47,854 nucleotides of DNA from a virus. The position numbers and the translations under genes are program-made. The notes below the pieces were generated by a model, which was not told where the DNA came from, did not search any database, and saw only the letters and a program-made list of their open reading frames with translations. Numbering within the stretch: the stretch's first letter is position 1; each line of letters opens with the position of its first letter. Where the stretch lies: the IMG/VR virus record IMGVR_UViG_3300008117_000072, positions 1 to 47,854 of that record. One strand, given 5' to 3'. This document shows, piece by piece, positions 29,022-37,400 of this stretch.

Positions 29022-29462
29022 TCATCTCCCTTTCTTTTCATCTATTTTCTTCATAAGATCAGAGTAGTTACGAGTCAAAGCGTTCATAATATCCTGTGGT
29101 ACGTCATTTGGTGAAACACCATTTGGTACAGCAGCTGAAGTTCTACTGTTTACGAAAGAGTCTACTGAATTTGAATCCATGTATATCGTATCGTCATCCA
29201 TCATGTAATTTTCAGATAAAGATCTTCTTGTTTCTTCCAATAAATCATTTATATTTGAATACTTTTGATTAGTTACTTTTGGCGATTTATTTTTTGAATT
29301 TACTACACTCTTAGCACGTTCAATTAACTCAGCGTCACGTGATTTTTTTTCCGTCACAACATCGTTTTTTGTATTAGAGTTTGCCAATTTTTTATCGAGA
29401 GCATAATCTATTTCTTCTCGTATTATCTCTCGTATTTTTCCAAAAAACTTTTTTGAATCCAT
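29022..29462 (-). CDS. Unknown helical protein in baseplate block
   Basis: 146 aa, no family recognised. The N-terminus is an amphipathic helix (FFGKIREIIREEIDYALDKK), the middle is charged and rich in Asn/Lys, and the C-terminus has another helix (DIMNALTRNYSDLMKKIDE). It lies between the M15-peptidase gene and gp25, with a 54-bp gap upstream. Possibly a small baseplate component or assembly factor (inference from position only). Confidence 0.5.
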   Translation of the reverse strand: MDSKKFFGKIREIIREEIDYALDKKLANSNTKNDVVTEKKSRDAELIERAKSVVNSKNKSPKVTNQKYSNINDLLEETRRSLSENYMMDDDTIYMDSNSVDSFVNSRTSAAVPNGVSPNDVPQDIMNALTRNYSDLMKKIDEKKGR

Positions 29463-29516
29463 TTTTTATGCCTTTATAGTTTACGATACTAATAAATATA
29501 ATTTTTTGAGTTTTTA

Positions 29517-30443
29517 TTACCAACAATACACAAAATGCCAATCTTCACCTTTCGCATCACCCCAAAACCAACCCCACTTATGCCCATTATTTGTTACCCA
29601 TTTTTTCTGTTTACTTGCACTTGCACCATATCCAATATCCATAGCTCTACCCCAACCGTGATTTGAATGTCCTGGTCTTCCTACTCTTTGAGGATTTTTT
29701 CCGTATTTATTCCAAAGATAAAGTTGATAGTTGTAATCTCTATAACAGGAATACGGTACTAAATTTACACCCTCTTTTTTAGCAGCTTCACGCATTTTTA
29801 TCCAAGAATTAACACAGTCAACGTGTAACTTGTTATTTTTACCAACTGCTCCAGGTGCTACTGCTAAAACTCTATTTGGTAAATCTGCATTTTTTTCGCC
29901 TGGTTTAGGTCTACCCATCACTTTTGCTAAACGAGTATCTATATTTTTAATGTTTTCAGTTCCAGGCAGTATTGCGTATGTCCAACCATGAGGATGGCCT
30001 TGATTTGTAAACGTATAATTTCCCGATTTTTGTACAAAGGTTGATGGTGTTCCATACGCTGAATTATCAACGGGTTTATTAGATTGATCTAATGAACCAT
30101 CTTCAGCAGTTACAACATAGGTTGATGATATTTTAGATTTTCCACTATAACTTTTTCTATAATCCGATGGTTGTACAGTATAAACCTGTCTTTTATATTC
30201 ATTTTTTTCTTTTTTTGGTCTTGCTAAAACAACTTCCTCTTGTTCCCAAGGATATGGGCTTCTACGTTTGTCTGATTCTTTTCTTATTTTTTTTATGCGT
30301 TGTTCGTAAATTCCTTCAGTATATGATGTTGTTCTATCGTCTATCACTTCAGGTTTGAATGACGCCAATGGTGCATAATCTAACAAAGCTTTTGCATTTT
30401 GGTCAGAAATTTCGGAGTTTTCTCTTTTTATATCTCTATCCAT
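29517..30443 (-). CDS. Virion-associated M15 (VanY-type) peptidoglycan peptidase
   Basis: 308 aa. The C-terminal about 115 residues are an M15 peptidase: PYSCYRDYNYQLYLW (about 230-244) with the conserved Arg and Gln, the zinc ligands in GHSNHGWGRAMDIGYG (His about 260, Asp about 268) and the E-x-W-H ending EDWHFVY (E300, H303). Such enzymes cut D-Ala-D-Ala or L-Ala-D-Glu bonds. The N-terminal about 90 residues (MDRDIK, DYAPLASFKPEVIDDRT, PYPWEQEEV) are homologous to the N-terminus of the next gene's product, which carries a different catalytic domain. No signal peptide is present. Placement in the baseplate block suggests a tail-carried enzyme for wall penetration. Confidence 0.88.
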   Translation of the reverse strand: MDRDIKRENSEISDQNAKALLDYAPLASFKPEVIDDRTTSYTEGIYEQRIKKIRKESDKRRSPYPWEQEEVVLARPKKEKNEYKRQVYTVQPSDYRKSYSGKSKISSTYVVTAEDGSLDQSNKPVDNSAYGTPSTFVQKSGNYTFTNQGHPHGWTYAILPGTENIKNIDTRLAKVMGRPKPGEKNADLPNRVLAVAPGAVGKNNKLHVDCVNSWIKMREAAKKEGVNLVPYSCYRDYNYQLYLWNKYGKNPQRVGRPGHSNHGWGRAMDIGYGASASKQKKWVTNNGHKWGWFWGDAKGEDWHFVYCW

Positions 30444-30447
30444 TGTT

Positions 30448-31596
30448 TTATCCTCTTAATCCTGGTAGTTGAAATATAACAGGTTCTTTTCTCCAAATTC
30501 CATTCGGATATTTTTTTATCCATGAATTGTCGGATACACCATACCATTTTCTAACAACACTCAGTGTCATTTCTCCTCCTGTTGCCAATCCATCATTATT
30601 TAAATCCCAAAGTGGATTTTGTCTAAAAACTTTTGGTTTTTTTGATTTTGTGTATATCACTTTGTTTGGATCTGATGTATTTCCTCCCGCAACCATAGTA
30701 TAAGCTGCTACTAAATTACGTACACCGTTTTTTTTCCAACCACTTCTGCCTTGATAATATTTCCTAACAAATGGCAATTGTTGAAACGCATCCGCTTGTT
30801 TTGGACTTGCAAAACCATGTTTTCTAAATAAACCCCATCCACCCGGAATCCATTGTATTAGTCCCTGTGCATTTGATACTCTATTTGTTGCAGTAGGCGA
30901 AAGTCCAGACTCAAATCCCATAACAAATATTATATGCCAAAATACAGCTCTCATTTGTACACACTCATCATACAGAGCACTCAACCAACGGTCTCCACCA
31001 TTTTTAGCAACCTGTTTATGCCATCTTCCATTGCCAGCATACTGATACCCAGGATCTGCTTTTAATTCAGCAATTTCTCTTGACTTTTGTTGCGGGTTAG
31101 CTGGAGGAGCAGCCGCTAATGGTGATAAATTACCCAAAGTGTATGAACCCGCATCAGCTGCATTTACAAATGTGGTTTTACCACCCTTTAGTTTACCAAT
31201 CACTCGTATTATATTTTTATTTCTTGTTACAACTCTTTTTCGTATAGTTTTATTACCATCCGTTCCTTCAACTGTTTCTACGATAGTTTCTGTTGATGGA
31301 TCTGAGCTAAAAAATCCGTTTACATAATATGTTTTTCTAACATATGGTTGTGGATCTTGTGTGGATTTAGCTACGATATATGGACGTTCTTCTTCTTCCC
31401 AAGGATACGGTTGTCTATTTGATAATCTTTCCTCTCTATATTTTTTAGCACGAGTAACTACATCATCAATTCCATCCAATGAAACACGTTCATCTACTAT
31501 ATCAGGTTTTTGTGTGCCTGTCGGTTTATATTCCAACAGTGCATCATAATCACTTTGTTTCATTGGTGTAGAAGATTTTTTTATATCACGATCCAT
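30448..31596 (-). CDS. Virion-associated lytic transglycosylase/lysozyme-like protein
   Basis: 382 aa. The C-terminal half is lysozyme-like (SLT family): the catalytic Glu sits in IIFVMGFESGLSP (about 228), followed by NAQGLIQWIPGG (the usual GLMQ loop) and NLVAAYTMVAGGNTS. The N-terminal about 95 residues (MDRDIKKSSTPMKQSDYDAL, then PDIVDERVSLD and PYPWEEEERPYIV) are shared with the adjacent M15 peptidase. No signal peptide is present, which fits a virion enzyme rather than an endolysin; the secreted lysozyme is at 40353-40859. Four bases separate it from the M15 gene. Confidence 0.82.
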   Translation of the reverse strand: MDRDIKKSSTPMKQSDYDALLEYKPTGTQKPDIVDERVSLDGIDDVVTRAKKYREERLSNRQPYPWEEEERPYIVAKSTQDPQPYVRKTYYVNGFFSSDPSTETIVETVEGTDGNKTIRKRVVTRNKNIIRVIGKLKGGKTTFVNAADAGSYTLGNLSPLAAAPPANPQQKSREIAELKADPGYQYAGNGRWHKQVAKNGGDRWLSALYDECVQMRAVFWHIIFVMGFESGLSPTATNRVSNAQGLIQWIPGGWGLFRKHGFASPKQADAFQQLPFVRKYYQGRSGWKKNGVRNLVAAYTMVAGGNTSDPNKVIYTKSKKPKVFRQNPLWDLNNDGLATGGEMTLSVVRKWYGVSDNSWIKKYPNGIWRKEPVIFQLPGLRG

Positions 31597-31607
31597 ATTG
31601 TCTCTCG

Positions 31608-32846
31608 TTATGAAGTTGGTTTTTTATTAAGAAACACTAATTGTGATTTTAATTCATCTAATCTTGAAGATAATCCACTTATTCTACTACTTATTGCACT
31701 AAAAGCTGCAGAATTTATAGGTGTCAATGATGGACCAACTCCTGTTGGAACTGTTAATATTGTTATTTCACGAAGTACATCATTTAGTGCAGAACATAAA
31801 TCAGTTAACCATGCCACCGCAGTGTCACCTAATATTGCAGGTTCTACTGCATTTACACCTAAATTTATTCTTGCACCTTCCATTTCTATACCCGAAGCAC
31901 CGTCTATTGCGATTGCCTTATCCGATGATAACCCAATACCTTCTTTTGCAAATGCTATAATTTCCTGTTTTTTTGAATTTAGTACTATTCTATCGGATGA
32001 TAATAGTATTTGATTACCACTATAATTATTTGCTTTGAACAAATCAACATTTTTATTTGATATTGCCTTTGTAAACATTGATGCTTGTGTGAATTTAACA
32101 TATTGTCCTGATGTTAACCATATAGATGAGTCATCATTATCAATATCTTCTATTATAAACTCATTATAACGTGTATTGTTATAGTCAGGATTGGTTCCAT
32201 TTGATATTATTATTATAGGATTACCTGTATCACTCAGACCCTTTTTCCATTTTGGTTTTACGGGATAATCCATCATAGTTTCTTCAACTGTAGATCCAAA
32301 TCTTATGGATTGTCCCCAACGTCCTTCTATTAAAATATCACCAGAATATGGTTGTAACGGAAAAACATCTAATCTTTCAGGAAATGTTAGGTCTATTGTG
32401 TTTCCAAGATCAACAGTTTCGGATGAATCTTGTGGTACACCCGCTTCGGCATCACTCCGAACTTTTTGATCCTTAGTTAAAACGGTTGATGGTAATGCAC
32501 CTGATCCAGGGAGACCATTGTGGTGTACTGAACTGTGTATTGATATTGGGTGGGTATAGTAATATTCTTTATTAGGTATAAAGGCATTTGAGTTGGCAGA
32601 TGGTGCCTTTGTTATCATAACAATTTCACCGGCAATAGGTACATTCTTTATATTAGCATCCATAGCCCTTGCATGTACCAAGTCCCCTCCGGACACAGAG
32701 CCTATTGCTCCAAGTATCTTACATGTTATAGTGTATAGTCTTGATTTATTAGTCCCTTGATAGTCAACTTCAACAACTTCAGCTGGGACAAACTCATATT
32801 CAACCCCATTCAGTAGGGTTTTCTGAGGATCGGTTCTTATCGTCAT
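31608..32846 (-). CDS. Baseplate hub/spike protein with OB-fold (T4 gp5-like)
   Basis: 412 aa. The N-terminal about 110 residues read as a gp5/VgrG-type OB-fold: VEVDYQGTNKSRLYTITCKI, then VHARAMDANIKNVPIAGEIV. The later part (about 225-330: LWLTSGQYVKFTQAS, ILLSSDRIVLNSKKQEIIAF, GIGLSSDKAIAIDGASGIEM) has the short repeating beta-strand pattern of a trimeric spike shaft. No lysozyme domain is inserted, unlike T4 gp5; the lytic domains are in the two genes downstream. The start has a GAGGAG site 11 bp upstream and overlaps the preceding gene by 47 bp. Confidence 0.7.
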   Translation of the reverse strand: MTIRTDPQKTLLNGVEYEFVPAEVVEVDYQGTNKSRLYTITCKILGAIGSVSGGDLVHARAMDANIKNVPIAGEIVMITKAPSANSNAFIPNKEYYYTHPISIHSSVHHNGLPGSGALPSTVLTKDQKVRSDAEAGVPQDSSETVDLGNTIDLTFPERLDVFPLQPYSGDILIEGRWGQSIRFGSTVEETMMDYPVKPKWKKGLSDTGNPIIIISNGTNPDYNNTRYNEFIIEDIDNDDSSIWLTSGQYVKFTQASMFTKAISNKNVDLFKANNYSGNQILLSSDRIVLNSKKQEIIAFAKEGIGLSSDKAIAIDGASGIEMEGARINLGVNAVEPAILGDTAVAWLTDLCSALNDVLREITILTVPTGVGPSLTPINSAAFSAISSRISGLSSRLDELKSQLVFLNKKPTS

Positions 32847-33195
32847 CTGTCTTAATCTCCTCTTGTTCTTTAGATATTTCTTCTATACCACGTAGTAGTT
32901 CTTGCTTTTCCTCATCCGTTAGGAATGATGTTGACTCGTCAGAACCCTTTGTATTTATAGACCTTTGAACAACAGCTGCCAATTTAACCAACTGCTCATC
33001 ATTTCTTATACCGATTTCCATGAAATCTTTTATAACAGGAACAATTGTAGCTGCATCTTGTATATTTTGAATATGTGGTTTTAAATCAGCAATCAATAAA
33101 TTTATTTGACGGTCTTTTTTCTTTTGATTCTCATAAATATCTTTGAGTAAATCTGAGAATTTTTTGCTTCCAAAGAGTTCTATATCGAAGTCCAT
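32800..33195 (-). CDS. Small acidic helical protein of unknown function
   Basis: 131 aa from ATG 33195 (MDFDIELFGSKKFSDLL); an in-frame GTG at 33207, overlapping the sigma-factor stop, is an alternative. It is predicted helical: IYENQKKKDRQINLLIADLK, DAATIVPVIKDFMEIGIRND, then an acidic Glu/Lys tail. Its last 47 bp overlap the start of the spike gene in another frame, which constrains both. It lies between gp55 and the hub/spike gene; an assembly or baseplate-hub role would fit but is not shown. Confidence 0.55.
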   Translation of the reverse strand: MDFDIELFGSKKFSDLLKDIYENQKKKDRQINLLIADLKPHIQNIQDAATIVPVIKDFMEIGIRNDEQLVKLAAVVQRSINTKGSDESTSFLTDEEKQELLRGIEEISKEQEEIKTDDDKNRSSENPTEWG

Positions 33196-33206
33196 AGTAA
33201 AAATCA

Positions 33207-33935
33207 CTAATTGTTAATAATATCTTGAAGTTCGTACCAACTTAAATCTTCTATACTTATATTTTCTCGGTATTCTTTGTATAAAGATCCATAAATTGCT
33301 TTTATTTTACTTATTACACCCGTAATATTTTGAGAGTTTGCACCCGTTCTTTCTCTTACTAAGATATAAATAGCCTTTTTATTATAATTTTCTATATGTT
33401 CTCTATTCTTAAATAGGTACAATACAGTATCAGCAACCTGTATATCACGTTGTTTTGGAAAAACTAATGCCAAATGTTTTTCTAATAAATTTACAAAAAT
33501 ATCAATGAAGTCATTTCGTTCTTCGTTCATATCGGTTCTTACTTTTTCATTTATGACTATCCGTTCCGTATCTATTGCATCTATATCTTGGGAGCGTTTG
33601 TAGTGATAATAATTTTTATTATTTTCTGCTATTAAGTAGTTTTTTGCAACTATTGAAAAGTAAGAGAATGCTTTACCACTATCATGTTTATATTTGTGTA
33701 TTTTTTCGTGTAGGTGTGTTATTACTTCGTGTTTTACGTCTTCATGGGGTACATCAAAATTGTAGAATTTAAATCTATGAATCATTATTTCTGCCAATTT
33801 ATAAAACGCATTGTGTATTTTTGCGGTGTATATTTTATTTTTTTCAAATTCATCTTGACAATTTATGTATTCTACTATCGCATCTTCCGTATCCTGTGTG
33901 AAGTATACATTTTGTTTTTTAGGTTTTCTTCCCAT
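33207..33935 (-). CDS. Late-transcription sigma factor, T4 gp55-like
   Basis: 242 aa (T4 gp55 has 185). The protein looks like a minimal sigma-70 relative: VYFTQDTEDAIVEYINCQD at the start, HEDVKHEVITHLHEKIHKYK and GKAFSYFSIVAKNYLIAENNK corresponding to sigma region 2 (core binding and -10 recognition), and a C-terminal region with IYILVRERTGANSQNITGVI. In T4, gp55 replaces the host sigma and with gp33 and the sliding clamp transcribes late genes. Its own gene sits directly before the baseplate block it would control. I could not pin down the matching late promoter in this window. Confidence 0.75.
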   Translation of the reverse strand: MGRKPKKQNVYFTQDTEDAIVEYINCQDEFEKNKIYTAKIHNAFYKLAEIMIHRFKFYNFDVPHEDVKHEVITHLHEKIHKYKHDSGKAFSYFSIVAKNYLIAENNKNYYHYKRSQDIDAIDTERIVINEKVRTDMNEERNDFIDIFVNLLEKHLALVFPKQRDIQVADTVLYLFKNREHIENYNKKAIYILVRERTGANSQNITGVISKIKAIYGSLYKEYRENISIEDLSWYELQDIINN

Positions 33936-33953
33936 ATTTCCTCTCTAAATTGT

Positions 33954-34322
33954 TTATAGATAGTAGTCTTTTTCAAATTTTGCCTCGAAGTTTGGTTTAT
34001 CGAGTACACTTTTCTTTTGATCATCTTCCAAATTTTCTCCAAAATGACTTGATATATCATTTACAACTGACTTTAATTCTTTGAAAAAATATCCCGTTTC
34101 ATCGTCTGCTTCAAACGCACCAATCCTATCTAAGTTCTTTAGATAGGATTGTTGAGATAATAGTCTATTTTTTAATGATGTTAAAAACCTTTCATTTTCA
34201 ATAAGTGTATCAACACTTTCTTGTGCCATTTCTTCTATTTTTTCATATTTTTTTGTTAGGTTTATGTTAACATAAATTGAAGCTATTAGTAATAAGGATA
34301 AAATTATTATTGTTATAATCAT
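33954..34322 (-). CDS. Membrane-anchored coiled-coil protein
   Basis: 122 aa. One N-terminal transmembrane helix (residues 2-22, IITIIILSLLLIASIYVNIN) is followed by a helical, charged domain (YEKIEEMAQESVDTLIENER) and the motif DRIGAFEADDETGYFFKELK. I associate that last motif with small proteins of large phages, but no function is assigned. Probably N-out or N-in single-span inner-membrane protein with the coiled coil on one side. One base separates it from the ClpP-like gene. Confidence 0.55.
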   Translation of the reverse strand: MIITIIILSLLLIASIYVNINLTKKYEKIEEMAQESVDTLIENERFLTSLKNRLLSQQSYLKNLDRIGAFEADDETGYFFKELKSVVNDISSHFGENLEDDQKKSVLDKPNFEAKFEKDYYL

Positions 34323-34323
34323 A

Positions 34324-34989
34324 TTACCCCCTCTTATGTTTTGGTTGTATTATAGTGTCTATGACACCCAACTCTAATGCCTCTTCTGGTGTTATGTAAA
34401 AATCTTTTATAGTACTACCTTTCCAAAAATCAACAGATTCTTTTGAATTTGTACTAATAATTTCCAATAAAATATTCTCTAATTTTTCCATATGTTGGAC
34501 ATTAGCTTTCATATCTGAGGATTTTCCGTAAATATCAGAACTAATCTCATGGAACATAATTGTACTATATTTAGATGCAACTCTAACACCTGTTCCCGCA
34601 CATAAGATGAGAGCTGCGGCTGACATTGCTCTACCTCTAACTATGGTGTTTACTTTTACATCTAAGTTTTGCATGAAATCTATGATACCCAATGCTTCGT
34701 AAACAGATCCACCATCTGAGTTGATAATCATGTTGACTGGATCATCTTTTTTTGATGATGGTCTCATATGTAGGATAGCACGTATACGTGTTGTTATATC
34801 ATATAACGTTCCTTCCATTATTTCACCAAACATTATGATTGATGATGTTTCTACATCAATACCATAATCAATTTGTGTGGTGGCTTCTTTCCATTTAACC
34901 GGAATGTCATTGTCAGAATCTTTTGCCTTCACAACATAGGTTTCTTCTTTAAACGTTTCATTATTATCGTCATTATAAAAATCTTCCAT
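34324..34989 (-). CDS. ClpP-like serine protease
   Basis: 221 aa. The ClpP fold is clear: IIMFGEIMEGTLYDITTRI, NMIINSDGGSVYEALGIID, then Ser123 in VRGRAMSAAALILCAG, His147 in TIMFHEIS and Asp196 in TIKDFYITPEEALELGVID, matching the Ser-His-Asp triad spacing of bacterial ClpP. The N-terminal 35 residues are an acidic extension. Phages use ClpP-type enzymes as head-maturation proteases or to redirect host proteolysis; no scaffold or capsid gene is in the window to decide which. GGAGTG lies upstream of ATG 34989. Confidence 0.88.
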   Translation of the reverse strand: MEDFYNDDNNETFKEETYVVKAKDSDNDIPVKWKEATTQIDYGIDVETSSIIMFGEIMEGTLYDITTRIRAILHMRPSSKKDDPVNMIINSDGGSVYEALGIIDFMQNLDVKVNTIVRGRAMSAAALILCAGTGVRVASKYSTIMFHEISSDIYGKSSDMKANVQHMEKLENILLEIISTNSKESVDFWKGSTIKDFYITPEEALELGVIDTIIQPKHKRG

Positions 34990-35013
34990 AAAACACTCCA
35001 GTAAATAAATTTA

Positions 35014-36216
35014 TTATATTTTTACACCTCTGCGGTATTCAAACCCTGGTTTAACAGCTTCTCCGTAGAAATTTTCTGTTAATGCGGGTTCTTCAACTAT
35101 TATATCATCTACCTCATTTGGTAGTTCTTTTAATATAACATTTTTTTGCGTAATTTCCAAATCTTTTTTAGCATTTATTTCATTTTTCTTTTCTTTTGGT
35201 AAAAATCTATTTTTTAGTTTTTTTTTATCTCTATAGAGTTTTTTCGTTGTTTCTTGTATTTTTTTAAAAAATGAATTTGGTTCTTCTATCGGTTCATCTT
35301 TTATTACTTCTTCAACTTGGGGGGTTATTTGTGGAGTTACTTCACGAATTATTTTACGTTTAGATCTTGGTTGTTTTGGTACAATTTTATTATTATTTTC
35401 ATCATCTTTCATATTAGCCTTTTCAATATTTTTAAGATGATTTGCAGCTATAACCAAACTAACTGCCAATGGATCGAAAACAATAACGAGTACTATTATA
35501 AACCAATTAACAACTAAATCCATAGAAAGTCCTGTTATTCTACTCAAATAGAGTAGTGGACCTAATTCTGATGTGAACGTTGTGTTTGATATGTTTAACT
35601 TTTCTTGTTCTATTAGGGTTACACTGTCTGTCAATCCTAATGATTTTTTACTTAATTCTGTTATCTCATCGTTAAGTGTTTGTGTTGATTTATCAACTGA
35701 TTGTATATTTTTTTGAAGTCCACGTGTACTTCCTTTTTGTGTTATTTGATTATTTAACACATTTTCTTGAGAAAGACGTAGCTTATCATATGAGTTAATT
35801 CTATCTGTTTTTTGCTTTATAATCGTGTCTAATTTATTTCTTTGTTCGGTGAATATTATTTTCTTCTGATCTAATAATGTAATTTTATTTTGTGCCTCAT
35901 AGATGTGTTTTGCAGTTTCTTGATAAGAATTTGTAAGGTATCCATAAACTCCAATGGATGTAATTAGCATTAATACAGTAGCAGCTGAAGTTAAGTATAT
36001 TTTAAAACTTGTTCTAAGGTCCTTGTAATGATCATGCAGAAATGTTATAACTACTAACTTAGAAAATTCCAACATAGCAGCCATGCCAACAACTGTCCAA
36101 GCTCCACCTGAGAATAATTTTGATATTCCGAATACAGAATAATATCCAGAAAATACTGCTAATCCTATTGCACAAAACCAAATTAAGTTTTTAAGTGAAA
36201 ATAGTTTATTCTTCAT
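35014..36216 (-). CDS. Multi-span membrane protein with coiled-coil domain
   Basis: 400 aa. Transmembrane helices are visible at about 10-30, 38-55 and 72-92 and again at about 235-258 (LVVNWFIIVLVIVFDPLAVS). Between them, residues about 95-215 form a long coiled coil (NKITLLDQKKIIFTEQRNKL, TQTLNDEITELSKKSLGL). The C-terminal 140 residues are charged and Lys/Pro-rich, presumably cytoplasmic. The family is known to me only as large-phage membrane proteins of unknown function. The start overlaps the 36206-36916 gene by 11 bp. Confidence 0.6.
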   Translation of the reverse strand: MKNKLFSLKNLIWFCAIGLAVFSGYYSVFGISKLFSGGAWTVVGMAAMLEFSKLVVITFLHDHYKDLRTSFKIYLTSAATVLMLITSIGVYGYLTNSYQETAKHIYEAQNKITLLDQKKIIFTEQRNKLDTIIKQKTDRINSYDKLRLSQENVLNNQITQKGSTRGLQKNIQSVDKSTQTLNDEITELSKKSLGLTDSVTLIEQEKLNISNTTFTSELGPLLYLSRITGLSMDLVVNWFIIVLVIVFDPLAVSLVIAANHLKNIEKANMKDDENNNKIVPKQPRSKRKIIREVTPQITPQVEEVIKDEPIEEPNSFFKKIQETTKKLYRDKKKLKNRFLPKEKKNEINAKKDLEITQKNVILKELPNEVDDIIVEEPALTENFYGEAVKPGFEYRRGVKI

Positions 36217-36916
36217 TTTGTTTGTCTCCAGGAACTAATGCTTTATTTTGAACATCGTAACCTGTTACTTTACCAACTTCTCTATAATCGAACCCATCTA
36301 AAACTGCTATTTTTTGTTCGGGAAAAGATCCATACTCTACTGCATAGCAAGCCTGTCCAACTATTTCTGTAAATAGCGCAGGTAAAGCATCGGGTGGTGC
36401 CAATTTTGCATGTAGGTTGTATGATGCTATTTCACCTTTGTCTCCAAATGGATGATTACCCAATATATGTACAATAAAATCATGTACACATCTGAATATA
36501 ACATTTTCTTCAACCGAAAATATGGGATGATCTGAGTAATCTATGCTTATTTTAACTTGTTTATTCTGTTTCCAATCCTGACTCATTTCAGCTTGACTTG
36601 AGTACGGCTCACCGTCAACTTTTTGAATCTTGTATTGGTTTCCACCCAAATTCATTGTGGTTCCATCTTTAGATGCTTCTTCTGATACTAATATTATTTC
36701 TGTTTTTGATAACAGTCTTTTGAATAGTGTTTGATTTGATCTGTTTAATGAAGTCCAATGTTTTACCGCAGTTGAATCTTTTGATGGTGCGTCTTTGTAT
36801 GCTTCAGCAACCAACTTTCTATACTTACCCCAATCCTTTAGCATCATCTTTTCTGAAAGTTTTTTACCATTCTTATCATTTAATGTTTCTTTCAATATGT
36901 CTTTTAGTAATATCAA
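36206..36916 (-). CDS. Conserved-looking phage protein with His/Asp cluster, unknown function
   Basis: 236 aa. No family recognised. It begins MILLKDILKETLNDKNGKKL, a short amphipathic leader resembling those of 36928-37311 and 47527-47766. The best candidate active site is RCVHDFIVHILGNHPFGDKG followed by NLHAKLAPPDALPALFTEI, with several His, Asp and Glu residues that could bind a metal. The C-terminus is polar. Overlap with the next gene (11 bp) suggests co-translation. Confidence 0.5.
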   Translation of the reverse strand: MILLKDILKETLNDKNGKKLSEKMMLKDWGKYRKLVAEAYKDAPSKDSTAVKHWTSLNRSNQTLFKRLLSKTEIILVSEEASKDGTTMNLGGNQYKIQKVDGEPYSSQAEMSQDWKQNKQVKISIDYSDHPIFSVEENVIFRCVHDFIVHILGNHPFGDKGEIASYNLHAKLAPPDALPALFTEIVGQACYAVEYGSFPEQKIAVLDGFDYREVGKVTGYDVQNKALVPGDKQNEE

Positions 36917-36927
36917 AATAGACTCCG

Positions 36928-37311
36928 TTAGTTAAATTTAGCCATTACTATTATTCTATCCATAAATTTATCACCCGTTGAATTAAATCTACTATCGGGT
37001 ACTTCCGTTGCCTTCTTTTTACCTGAAACATTCCAATTTCTTATACGATCTAATCTAAACAATTTCCATTCAGGAACCTGTGTAAGTGTTTTTCCAGCAG
37101 TTTGCCATGCCCTAACGTATTTAAAAGTACCTTTTGATGTATTTTTTGTACCGAAACATACGGGTATAACTCCGGTTCTCCATCCGGGTGCGGTTTCCTG
37201 ATCTCCCATATAATATAATGCCACGTACTTATTATTATTTATAGCATCAATTACAAGGGAATCGGATGGTCCAGACACCTCATTTATCAATATTTCGTAT
37301 AATCTAATCAT
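36928..37311 (-). CDS. WYL-like small protein
   Basis: 127 aa from ATG 37311. A GTG at 37344 extends the frame, but that codon lies inside the terminator hairpin stem at 37333-37374, so ATG 37311 (MIRLYEILINEVSG) is preferred. After the leader, VIDAINNNKYVALYYMGD, RTGVIPVCFGTKN, FKYVRAWQTAGK and WKLFRLDRIRNW follow the strand pattern of a WYL domain (ligand-sensing SH3-like fold), though the WYL triad itself is not literal. The similarity is by eye only. The leader resembles capsid-targeting sequences (see findings). Confidence 0.5.
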   Translation of the reverse strand: MIRLYEILINEVSGPSDSLVIDAINNNKYVALYYMGDQETAPGWRTGVIPVCFGTKNTSKGTFKYVRAWQTAGKTLTQVPEWKLFRLDRIRNWNVSGKKKATEVPDSRFNSTGDKFMDRIIVMAKFN

Positions 37312-37332
37312 GCAAATAAATATGAGAAAAAT

Positions 37333-37374
37333 AAAAAACCCCACAAAATTGACTTGATTTAGTCAACAGTGGGG
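37333..37374 (-). terminator. Intrinsic terminator after the lipoprotein gene
   Basis: On the minus strand CCCCAC pairs with GTGGGG (outer stem), with an inner TTGACT/AGTCAA stem, and is followed by TTTTTTATTTTT. It lies 27 bp beyond the stop of the 37401-37928 gene. It would end the leftward transcript from the early block and separate it from the WYL-like gene and the late genes. Confidence 0.88.
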
Positions 37375-37400
37375 TTGTACCCATTCCGAACAATAGGTGA

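Noticed and set aside
33875-34060. Leftward 61-codon frame between the sigma factor and membrane protein
   Set aside because: Overlaps the 3' end of the membrane protein gene and the 5' end of the gp55-like gene in another frame and shows no recognisable features.
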